From: JABMRF01 sp964584985
GTDB taxonomy: Bacteria > Patescibacteriota > Patescibacteriia > UBA11705 > JABHMO01
Assembly: GCA_964584985.1 (NCBI GenBank)
Contig: CAZPBK010000010.1
Coordinates: 1 to 36,227, forward strand
Length of the DNA stretch: 36,227 bases
Reading direction: 5' to 3'
Position numbers and translations under genes: made by a program. The notes beneath the pieces are model-generated. The model worked only from the letters and a program-made list of their open reading frames with translations. It searched no databases and had not been told where the DNA came from. Positions 16,250-23,622 of this stretch are shown here, piece after piece (positions within the stretch are counted from its first letter, which is position 1; each line of letters begins with the position of its first letter).

Positions 16250-16444
16250 TTATTTAAAATACGAAACAATCATATACATAAACCAACAAAAAACAGCAAA
16301 AGCTACAAAATAAGAATTCATAGCATTAATTAATTCTATGTCAGAAGTTAAATCCTTTTTTGAAAATCGTTCATAAACTACCAAAACAATTCGAACAAAA
16401 AACAAAATAAAAACACACACAAAGAGAACTTTTACTAATGGCAT
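16250..16444 (-). CDS. Small two-helix membrane protein, first gene of the island operon
   Basis: 64 residues from ATG 16444 (MPLVKVLFVCVFILFFVRIV). The preceding GAGGAGGTG at 6-nt spacing decides this start over an in-frame GTG two codons earlier. Helix about 3-24, a loop with YERFSKKDLTSDIE, and helix about 43-62. It is paralogous to the protein at 12730-12936 (shared FVC, R-V/I-V and E/D-R-F/Y-S-K-K-D). It sits about 50 nt downstream of the predicted start of the island promoter. Function unknown; the size and topology resemble many unrelated small membrane proteins, so no inference is made. Confidence 0.75.
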   Translation of the reverse strand: MPLVKVLFVCVFILFFVRIVLVVYERFSKKDLTSDIELINAMNSYFVAFAVFCWFMYMIVSYFK

Positions 16445-16508
16445 ATTCACCTCCTCAAAGAGTTTGAGCCTGTTGAAAGCCTTGTTGTCAAAGGACTATA
16501 AACAACTT

Positions 16509-16537
16509 ATTATATTAAAACTACCAACCTGTGTCAA
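16509..16537 (-). promoter_or_regulatory. Consensus sigma70-type promoter of the island operon
   Basis: On the minus strand TTGACA (16532-16537), exactly 17 bp, TATAAT (16509-16514): both boxes are perfect. Start expected near 16502, giving a leader of about 55 nt that ends in GAGGAGGTG. Strong promoters are otherwise rare in the window. Confidence 0.88.
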
Positions 16538-16604
16538 GATTTTAGACCAGACAATCAGAGCTTCACTACTTTAATTTGTTAAAAAAGAGTAAATTTACAA
16601 TAAT

Positions 16605-16633
16605 TTGACATTTTTATCTTTTCAATATACAAT
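16605..16633 (+). promoter_or_regulatory. Promoter of the trmB-like gene at 16653
   Basis: TTGACA (16605-16610), 17 bp, TACAAT (16628-16633). The transcript would start near 16640, inside the palindrome described next, about 13 nt before the ATG. Confidence 0.8.
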
Positions 16634-16649
16634 GTCTACAAAATAGACA
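16633..16649. promoter_or_regulatory. Palindromic operator candidate TGTCTA-N5-TAGACA
   Basis: A perfect 6+6 inverted repeat lies between the -10 box and the start codon of a winged-helix regulator gene, covering the likely transcription start. Position and symmetry fit autorepression by the downstream TrmB-like dimer (inference). Confidence 0.55.
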
Positions 16650-16652
16650 AAT

Positions 16653-17381
16653 ATGCAATATCTATTAGATTCTTTAACCAAGCTGGGCATTCAAAAAAAA
16701 CAAGCTAAGGTTTACCTTGCCTGCTTGGAATTGGGATCAGCTACAATTCAAGAGCTGGCTGAAAAGTCTAATGTAAAAAGAACCAGCATTTATAATTTTC
16801 TTGAAGATATAAAAAACCTAGGCCTGGTTTCTGAAATCAAAGAAGATAACAAATTACTTTTGGTCGCAGAAAATCCAAAATCAGTAATTAAAAAAGCTGA
16901 AAAAAGGATTGAACAAGCCAGAAACAATTTGCCAGAATTTTTAAGTATTTTTAATCGTCCAGCCAACAAACCTAAAGTGAAATTTTATCAAGGTGAAGAA
17001 GGTTTAAAAAAAGTTTACCTTGACTACGCAGTTCAGGATCAACCAATTTATGGTTTTTCAGATTACGAAGAAATGTTTTCCGCCCTGCCTGAAGATTTTC
17101 TCTGGAAAATACCAAAAGCAAGAATTAAAAAAAACTCTTTTTTTTATTGTATTGCCAAACAAGGCCCTCAAGGGAAAAAAATTAAATCTCTTGATTCAAA
17201 ACATTTACGCGAAACAAAACTAGTAAAAGATGTTCAGTTTGAAACTGAAATAAATATTTATGGTGACAAAATTTCCATTCTTTCCTTTAGAAAACCTTAT
17301 GCTGCCGTTATAATTGAAGACAAAGCCACGGCCCAAACCATGAAAAGTATTTGGAGTTTAGTTTGGAATAATGTAAAGTAG
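16653..17381 (+). CDS. TrmB-like winged-helix transcriptional regulator
   Basis: 242 residues. The N-terminal domain (about 1-75) starts MQYLLDSLTKLGIQKKQAKV and contains a helix-turn-helix (ATIQELAEKSNVKRTSIYNF, about 31-50) and a wing, as in the TrmB/Sugar-specific transcriptional regulator family. A coiled linker (about 80-105) leads to a C-terminal effector-like domain with KVKFYQGEEGLKKVYLDYA. In archaea such regulators sense sugars; in Patescibacteria the ligands are unknown. Two more members are encoded at 23623-25085. The gene has its own promoter and palindrome, stands between the island and the glycan/surface genes, and may control either. Near-leaderless mRNA with no Shine-Dalgarno. 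Confidence 0.88.
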   Translation: MQYLLDSLTKLGIQKKQAKVYLACLELGSATIQELAEKSNVKRTSIYNFLEDIKNLGLVSEIKEDNKLLLVAENPKSVIKKAEKRIEQARNNLPEFLSIFNRPANKPKVKFYQGEEGLKKVYLDYAVQDQPIYGFSDYEEMFSALPEDFLWKIPKARIKKNSFFYCIAKQGPQGKKIKSLDSKHLRETKLVKDVQFETEINIYGDKISILSFRKPYAAVIIEDKATAQTMKSIWSLVWNNVK

Positions 17382-17394
17382 TTAGTAACCAGTA

Positions 17395-17409
17395 ATTAGT
17401 AATTTGTAA
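17395..17409 (+). repeat. Left copy of a 15-bp inverted repeat flanking the four-helix-bundle gene
   Basis: ATTAGTAATTTGTAA, the exact reverse complement of 17813-17827. Around it the short element TAACCAG occurs twice. Confidence 0.6.
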
Positions 17410-17431
17410 CCAGCAGTCAGAGTTTAATCAT

Positions 17432-17812
17432 ATGACAAAAGAAATAAAATCATTTACAGACTTACTAGCCTGGAAAGAAGCACATATCTTTACCGTAAAC
17501 ATATACAAAATTACAAAAGCCTACCCAAAAGAAGAAACTTATGGACTAATCAGTCAAATACGCAGATCTTCATCATCAATAATGGCTAACATCTCAGAAG
17601 GTTTTGGACGATTTCACTACAAGGACAAAATAAAGTTTTACCACCAATCCAGAGGCTCTCTATCAGAAACACAAAACCACTTATATTTATCTAAATCATT
17701 AAACTATATCAACGAAAAAGATCTTCTATCAATGATTGATAAAAATAAAAATCTTGGACAACTTATAAATGGACTTATTAATTCAACAAAAAAACAACTA
17801 AACAAATCCTAA
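17432..17812 (+). CDS. Four helix bundle protein (S23/IVP-like)
   Basis: 126 residues. The order LLAWKEAH, YGLISQIRRSSSSIMANISE and GFGR (about 40-63), then a helix with SRGSLSETQNHL (about 73-84) is the signature of the 'four helix bundle protein' family, first known from 23S rRNA intervening sequences. Here it is a stand-alone gene. The family is often scattered in variable positions of Patescibacteria and Bacteroidota genomes. The biochemical role is unknown; pentameric helical bundles have been reported for the family. It is bounded by a 15-bp inverted repeat, suggesting it moves as a cassette. No Shine-Dalgarno. Confidence 0.88.
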   Translation: MTKEIKSFTDLLAWKEAHIFTVNIYKITKAYPKEETYGLISQIRRSSSSIMANISEGFGRFHYKDKIKFYHQSRGSLSETQNHLYLSKSLNYINEKDLLSMIDKNKNLGQLINGLINSTKKQLNKS

Positions 17813-17827
17813 TTACAAATTACTAAT
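17813..17827 (-). repeat. Right copy of the 15-bp inverted repeat
   Basis: TTACAAATTACTAAT, starting directly after the stop codon of the four-helix-bundle gene and 8 bp before the next start. Confidence 0.6.
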
Positions 17828-17835
17828 CACCTCCT

Positions 17836-18951
17836 ATGAAAATAGCTATAGATTGTCGCATGTACGGCAATGAACAATTTACCGGAATCGGCACTTATAT
17901 TCAAAAATTGACCGCTGAACTTTTTAGGATTGACCAGAAAAATCAATATCTGCTTTTTATGAACGATCCTGAATACTCTCGCTTTACTCCTCCAAACAAC
18001 CGCGTAAAAAAAATTTTAGTCAATATCCCCCATTATTCTTACGCCGAACAAATTAAATTTCCTTGGGAGCTAAAAAAACACGATTTTGATTTAATTCATT
18101 TTCCTCATTTTAACTCTCCTGTTCTTTGGACAGGAAAGTCAGTCTGCACAATCCATGATTTAACGCCTTTTTATTATCCCGGACATAAAGCCAAATCCGG
18201 CTGGCGACGCTGGGCGCATAAAAAAGTTTTCAAATCAACCACAAAAAAAGCGCAAAAAATTATAGCGGTTTCTCAAAATACCAAAAAGGAAATAAACAAA
18301 ATGTTTGATATTGATTCGCAAAAAATAAAAATCACTTATGAAGGTGTGGACGAGCGTTTTAAAATTATTGAAAATAATGGTATAATATCTAAAGTTAAAG
18401 AAAAATACGGAATTCAAGGACCTTATATATTTTTTGTGGGAGTTTGGCGTCAGCACAAAAACCTGGAGGGGCTGATAAAAGCTTTTAATTTACTTAAAAA
18501 AAACACCAACCTTTCTCATAAATTAGTCCTGGGCGGACGAGAGGATCTGCATTATACCAAGGCCAGAAAGGAAATAGAAAGTTCAACTTTTAAAAACCAA
18601 ATAATCACTCCGGGTTATATTAAAGATCACGATTTGCCAATTCTTTACTCGGGCGCAGACTGTTTTGCTCTCCCCTCTTTTATTGAAGGTTTTGGTTTGA
18701 TCGCCATTGAAGCACAAAACTGTGGTTGCCCGGTGGTCAGCACCAAGACTTCTTCCATGCCTGAAGTTTTGGCTGATAGTGCGCTTTACTTTGATCCCCG
18801 TAAACCGCAGGAAATAGCCGAACAAATAAACAAAATATTGAGCAACAATAACCTGCGTCAGGAATTACAAAAAAAAGCTCAAAAAAACATTCAACGCTTC
18901 AACTGGAAAAAATGCGCAAGTAAAACCCTGGAAATTTATAAATCCGCTTAG
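17836..18951 (+). CDS. GT4-family glycosyltransferase
   Basis: 371 residues. The N-terminus MKIAIDCRMYGNEQFTGIGT has the IAIDCR...TGIGTY pattern of mannosyl/rhamnosyl transferases in surface glycan clusters. CTIHDLTPFYYPG (about 104-116) and the donor-domain motifs YIFFVGVWRQHKNLEGLIKA (about 196-215), GGREDLHY and the EX7E motif EGFGLIAIEAQNCGCPVVS are intact. It is separated from the two other GT4 genes by the island and the regulator, which suggests that an originally continuous glycan cluster was split by insertion (inference). Genes for the DUF4012 and the large surface protein follow at 7 and 3 bp, so it probably opens an operon. No Shine-Dalgarno. Confidence 0.9.
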   Translation: MKIAIDCRMYGNEQFTGIGTYIQKLTAELFRIDQKNQYLLFMNDPEYSRFTPPNNRVKKILVNIPHYSYAEQIKFPWELKKHDFDLIHFPHFNSPVLWTGKSVCTIHDLTPFYYPGHKAKSGWRRWAHKKVFKSTTKKAQKIIAVSQNTKKEINKMFDIDSQKIKITYEGVDERFKIIENNGIISKVKEKYGIQGPYIFFVGVWRQHKNLEGLIKAFNLLKKNTNLSHKLVLGGREDLHYTKARKEIESSTFKNQIITPGYIKDHDLPILYSGADCFALPSFIEGFGLIAIEAQNCGCPVVSTKTSSMPEVLADSALYFDPRKPQEIAEQINKILSNNNLRQELQKKAQKNIQRFNWKKCASKTLEIYKSA

Positions 18952-18958
18952 ATAAAAT

Positions 18959-21610
18959 ATGCCAGCCAAAAAAACAAAAAAATCTTCCGCTAAAAAAAAT
19001 ACCGGGAGAAAAAAAAGCACAAAAAAAACCGCTAAAAAAAGAAAAATAACGGGCAAGAGTTGTTCAAAGTCAAAAAAAGCTGTAAAAAACAAAAAATCCG
19101 CTAAAAAGCAACTTCTTAGTTTTGGTTTACTTCAACATGAAATAGATTCATTGATGGAAAAACACTATAAGCAAAAACCGGATAAACAAACCCAACAAAA
19201 AATAATGAAAGAGTTGGCTGAAATACTCCCAGATGAACCGATAAAACCGGGTCAAACCAAAAAACACCATCATCCGGTGGTAAAAAACATGGCCAAACGC
19301 GCTGAATATTCCCCTTTTGTTTTGGATTTAAGTCAAGAGATTGCAGAAAAACAAAAAAAGAATAAAGAAAAGCAAAGAATTTTTTCCTTTTTTGAAAAAG
19401 GTCAATATACCGCGCCTCAAGTACAAGAAACTCAGGAAAGATCAGAAGAAAAAGAAAAAGCTTTTTGTCGCACAAAACAAGCCAAACCAAAACTTGAATC
19501 AATTTCAAAGATTGAAAATAACATCCTGGCCGAGCATGAAGAACCGATTATAGAACACTCTGCGAAAAAAGAAAAACAAACAAACTGTGACAAGGAACAA
19601 TTTACCAAAAAACCTTGGTTTTATCATTTTAATTTACCTTATCTTTGGCATCGTAAGTTAGCCGTATATATAGCCATTTGTCTTTTAATAGTTATTCCAA
19701 TCAAAGGCTTTGGCAAATATCAAAAATTACAAGATTCCAAACAAGAGATAATGACTTTTGCCACTTCGGCTTATGAAGATTTGAAAATTGCCGGACAGGC
19801 TCTTGGAGATAAGAACGCCAAAACCGCCTCTGCTCGTTTTTCCAATGCCAACACCAACCTTTTACAGGCCGAAGAAAGGCTGGAGAAAATAAATCCGGGC
19901 ATAAAAACCGCCATCAATCTGGTAAAACAAAATTCCGCAGACATTGAAGATGCAAAAAGATTAATTAACACCGGCAAGGGCATTACTGAAATAGGAAAAA
20001 ATATTTCCGGACTTTATGAAAAATTCACTAAAAATAACCAAACCCCGCTTACCCAAAAAGTTAAAACAATTCGGGACGAACTGCAAAAAATAATTCCCAA
20101 ACTGGACACGATAAACAATAATTTAAACAAAATAAAAATATCCGCTGTTCCGAAAGATAATCAAGAGCAATTTTTGCAAGCCGGAAAATTCATCAATGTT
20201 TTGACCGAAGACCTTAAGGAATTATCCAGTTTTTCCAAAACCATAAACAAAATTCTCGGTGAAAAATATAAAAAAAGATATTTATTTGTCTTTCAAAACA
20301 TCAATGAACTCAGACCAACCGGCGGATTCATGGGCAGTCTGGCTTTAGTAGATATTAATCAAGGGAAAATCGTGAATATTGAAATTCCTGAAGGAGGCAC
20401 CTATGATTTGCAAGAATGGCTTTTTAAAAAACAAATTTCCCCTTATCCCCTGCATGTGGTTAATGCCGAATGGCAACTCCAGGACGCCAATTGGTTTCCG
20501 GATTTTCCAACCTCGGCCAAAAAAATAAAATGGTTTTATGAAGAAGCCGGAGGACCGACCGTTGACGGAGTGATCGCCATTAATTCAAGTTTAATCCCGG
20601 AAATCCTAAAAATAACCGGTGATATTGAACTAGAAAACGGTAAACAAGTTTTCACTCCTGAAAATTTCACTGAAAAATTGCAAACATCAATAAAACAAAC
20701 CCAAAAATCAGATCAAAATAATCCCAAAAAAATCTTGGGCTCTTTAGCGCCCGAACTTTTGGACAAGATATTTCAAACCAATGGGCCCGATTTATTAAAA
20801 ATGACCAAGACCCTGCGTTTGGCCTTGCAAAACAAAGAAATACAAATGTATTTCAAAAACCAAGGGATCCAGGATAAAATAAAAACCTATGGTTGGGCCG
20901 GAAAATTAAATTCCACTTCCAAAGACTATTTGGCAGTGATAAATTCCAATATAGGAGGAGGAAAAACAGATAAATATATAAAACAAAATATTAACCTGAA
21001 AGCCGAAATAAACAAAAACGGCCAAATAACCAATACCGTTAAAATCACCCGATCACATTTGGGTAAAAAAGGAAATCAATTTGCCGATAAAAATAATTTA
21101 ACCTTTATTAGGCTGTATGTGCCGAAAGGCTCTCAACTGGTGGAAGCCAAGGGATTTTCAGAAATTCCCGCGGAAATGTTTGAAACCCCTGAAAACTATC
21201 TGGAGACAGACGAACACTTGAAAAAAATACAGGGAGAAACTTGGATTGAACCAAAGTCAGGTACCTATATAAACAACGAATTTAATAAAACTGTTTTTGG
21301 CAACTGGTTAAGCCTTGATCCCGGTGAGAACAAAACCGTAGAGTTAACCTATCGCCTACCTTTTGAACAAAAATTCCCCCAAAATAAAATTTGGCAAAAA
21401 ATATTCGGCACTGAAGAAAATAATTTTTATTCTCTTTATTGGCAAAAACAATCAGGAATACAAAACACGACTTACAACGCCCAAATATCTCTACCCCCGA
21501 AAACACAAGCCGATTGGATCTATCCTGAAAACATTCAAAAAGACAAGCAGACCTATTCTTTCAGATCACAAAAAAAGCAAGACCAATTAATGGTTATAAC
21601 CATTAACTAA
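18959..21610 (+). CDS. DUF4012-domain cell-surface protein with histone-like basic N-terminus
   Basis: 883 residues. Residues 1-50 are almost only Lys, Ala, Ser, Thr and Arg (MPAKKTKKSSAKKNTGRKKS), resembling eukaryotic-type histone H1 tails. A long charged cytoplasmic region follows to about 230, then one membrane helix (232-250) and a coiled-coil-like stretch (about 255-420). The DUF4012 domain contains YLFVFQNINELRPTGGFMGS (about 441-460) and LHVVNAEWQLQDANWFPDFP (about 499-518). The domain is widespread in Patescibacteria and Actinomycetota beside glycan genes; its function is not established, though links to the LytR-CpsA-Psr attachment proteins have been proposed by context. Position in a GT4 operon fits a role in surface glycan assembly or attachment. 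Confidence 0.88.
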   Translation: MPAKKTKKSSAKKNTGRKKSTKKTAKKRKITGKSCSKSKKAVKNKKSAKKQLLSFGLLQHEIDSLMEKHYKQKPDKQTQQKIMKELAEILPDEPIKPGQTKKHHHPVVKNMAKRAEYSPFVLDLSQEIAEKQKKNKEKQRIFSFFEKGQYTAPQVQETQERSEEKEKAFCRTKQAKPKLESISKIENNILAEHEEPIIEHSAKKEKQTNCDKEQFTKKPWFYHFNLPYLWHRKLAVYIAICLLIVIPIKGFGKYQKLQDSKQEIMTFATSAYEDLKIAGQALGDKNAKTASARFSNANTNLLQAEERLEKINPGIKTAINLVKQNSADIEDAKRLINTGKGITEIGKNISGLYEKFTKNNQTPLTQKVKTIRDELQKIIPKLDTINNNLNKIKISAVPKDNQEQFLQAGKFINVLTEDLKELSSFSKTINKILGEKYKKRYLFVFQNINELRPTGGFMGSLALVDINQGKIVNIEIPEGGTYDLQEWLFKKQISPYPLHVVNAEWQLQDANWFPDFPTSAKKIKWFYEEAGGPTVDGVIAINSSLIPEILKITGDIELENGKQVFTPENFTEKLQTSIKQTQKSDQNNPKKILGSLAPELLDKIFQTNGPDLLKMTKTLRLALQNKEIQMYFKNQGIQDKIKTYGWAGKLNSTSKDYLAVINSNIGGGKTDKYIKQNINLKAEINKNGQITNTVKITRSHLGKKGNQFADKNNLTFIRLYVPKGSQLVEAKGFSEIPAEMFETPENYLETDEHLKKIQGETWIEPKSGTYINNEFNKTVFGNWLSLDPGENKTVELTYRLPFEQKFPQNKIWQKIFGTEENNFYSLYWQKQSGIQNTTYNAQISLPPKTQADWIYPENIQKDKQTYSFRSQKKQDQLMVITIN

Positions 21611-21613
21611 TTT

Positions 21614-23572
21614 ATGGCTAAAAAAAGGAAAAACAAAAAAAAGTCCTCTTATAAATTCAAAAGACATAAAATAAAGTACCCGAAGCAAGATCCAATAAAG
21701 GAATTAATGGAACTTTATGAACAGGATACTGATTTTGAGGATAAAACAAAAATGGCCAAAAAGCTAAAACCGGAAAAATACTCGTTAAAAGACATTATAA
21801 AACAAACAAGAGCCAAAAGAAAAAGAAAAATTGTTTTTTTGATCATTATCGGATTGCTTATTTTAACCGGTACCTCTTTAGCCGGATTTTTATATTTTGA
21901 AAGTCAAAAAAAATTTGAAGAAAAAACTTTACAAATAGAAATTAACGCCCCGGAAAAAGCGCAAATGGGAAAAAGTTTTGATTATATAATTAATTATAAA
22001 AACTTAGGAGAACAAACCCTTTTGAACAGTCGCTTATTGATTCAATATCCTGAAGGTTTTGTCTTGGAATCAAGTCAACCGGTCAAAGGCAATCATCAAT
22101 GGCAGCTGGGGAATCTGAAGCCACAAGAGGAAGGAAGAATCTCTCTGACCGGCTATATAATCGGCAATCTTGAAGAAAAACAAACTTTGCGTGCGGAAAT
22201 AGTCTTTGAACCAAACAACTTTCATTCGGAATTTAAAAAAAGTGCCAAATTCAGTCTTAATTTAAAAGAACCTTCTATTGATTTAATAACCTCTATTCCC
22301 GCAAATATAACTCCGGGACAAAAATTTGATATTGAGACAAAATTAAAAAATAATACTGACTTAAATTATAAAAACTTAAAAGTAAGATATTCTTTTCCTG
22401 AAAAATTTGAAATAATAAGCACGGAACCAAAAAAATTTGACAACGATAACTCTTGGATAATCCCTGAATTAAACGAACATGGAGAATCAAAAACAATAAA
22501 TATTGAAGGACGCTTTGAACAAGAGAACAAGCAAGAAAAAGAACAAGAACAAAAAAATTTTAACTTGGAATTGCTTTTCCCCGATAATGAAAATGTTTAC
22601 CATGTTGCCAAAACAAAAAAAATTAATCTGAATATAATTGAACAAGCCATTAACAATTATCTTCTGATTAACGGTTCAACCGAAAACAGTAGTGTTAACC
22701 TGGGAGATAAATTAAACTTTTCTTTGAATGTAAATAACTCCGGTGAAGCCACTTATCAAGATATATCAATAGTTTTACACTTAATCGGCAAACCGGTTGA
22801 TATTCTTGATTGGGAAAATATTGAAGATGAAAACTTCGGGACAATAAGAAAAACCGAACAAGGGAAGAAAATAATCTGGGACAAGGAACAAATTTCCTCT
22901 TTGAAAGAATTCGAGGCCAATGAAGAAGAAAGGATTTCTTTTTCCCTGCCTTTGAGAACTTACCAAGAGATAAAAGATCTTCCGCAAGACTCCATAAATA
23001 ATATTGAAATACAAAGCCGGGCTGAAGTCCATCTTTTCTCTGACAAAGAACAACAAAAACCAATAAAAAGCAATCAAATAAAATTAAACCTAAAATCAAA
23101 TTTGGACATTGGTATAAAAGCGCTATACCATTATGAAGATGGCACGCCGATCGGTTCCGGTCCATGGCCGCCGGAAGTTGGAAATAAAACCACTTTACAA
23201 ATTTTTTGGGATTTAAACAATGATATCCATAAGATAGAAAATGCGGAAATAAGCGCCAAATTGCCGAAATACGCCACTTGGCCGGGAAAAAGCTTTAAAA
23301 CGATTGGAGAAATAAGCTTTAATGAACCCAAGAGAGAAATAACCTGGAAAATAAAAGAGTTATCGGAAAAAACCAAAGAAGCTCATGCCAATTTTTCCAT
23401 AGAAATAACGCCTTTGGCCAAACACCGAGAACAAATAATAAAGATCTTGGGCAATACCTCACTTTCAGCTACAGACAGTCAAACCGGCCATTCAATAATA
23501 AAAACAAAAAATATTTTAACCAGCGCCTTGGAAAAGGATGAACATATTAATCAAGCGGGCTGGGTAAAATAA
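21614..23572 (+). CDS. Large anchored surface protein with DUF11/CARDB-like beta repeats
   Basis: 652 residues. Basic cytoplasmic N-terminus (MAKKRKNKKKSSYKFKRHKI), a second basic patch (RAKRKRK, about 66-72) and one membrane helix (about 72-95). The remainder is extracellular and built of three or four related beta-sandwich repeats. Their shared features are phrases such as NAPEKAQMGKSFDYIINYKN, PANITPGQKFDIETKLKNNT and NLGDKLNFSLNVNNSGEATY, each followed by 'L-x-y-P-e-g-F/W' and 'W-x-i-g-x-L' motifs, as in DUF11 or CARDB adhesin-like modules. It starts 3 bp after the DUF4012 gene. Likely a structural or adhesive surface component. No sortase motif or C-terminal anchor. Confidence 0.8.
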   Translation: MAKKRKNKKKSSYKFKRHKIKYPKQDPIKELMELYEQDTDFEDKTKMAKKLKPEKYSLKDIIKQTRAKRKRKIVFLIIIGLLILTGTSLAGFLYFESQKKFEEKTLQIEINAPEKAQMGKSFDYIINYKNLGEQTLLNSRLLIQYPEGFVLESSQPVKGNHQWQLGNLKPQEEGRISLTGYIIGNLEEKQTLRAEIVFEPNNFHSEFKKSAKFSLNLKEPSIDLITSIPANITPGQKFDIETKLKNNTDLNYKNLKVRYSFPEKFEIISTEPKKFDNDNSWIIPELNEHGESKTINIEGRFEQENKQEKEQEQKNFNLELLFPDNENVYHVAKTKKINLNIIEQAINNYLLINGSTENSSVNLGDKLNFSLNVNNSGEATYQDISIVLHLIGKPVDILDWENIEDENFGTIRKTEQGKKIIWDKEQISSLKEFEANEEERISFSLPLRTYQEIKDLPQDSINNIEIQSRAEVHLFSDKEQQKPIKSNQIKLNLKSNLDIGIKALYHYEDGTPIGSGPWPPEVGNKTTLQIFWDLNNDIHKIENAEISAKLPKYATWPGKSFKTIGEISFNEPKREITWKIKELSEKTKEAHANFSIEITPLAKHREQIIKILGNTSLSATDSQTGHSIIKTKNILTSALEKDEHINQAGWVK

Positions 23573-23597
23573 AAAAGCGCTGTTGCGCCATGAAATA

Positions 23598-23622
23598 AAA
23601 CAAACTTTTCTTGAGTTTGTTT
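23598..23622. terminator. Convergent rho-independent terminator
   Basis: Stem AAACAAACT (23598-23606) / AGTTTGTTT (23614-23622) with a 7-nt loop and T-runs on both strands; it ends the surface-protein operon and the opposing regulator unit. Confidence 0.75.
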
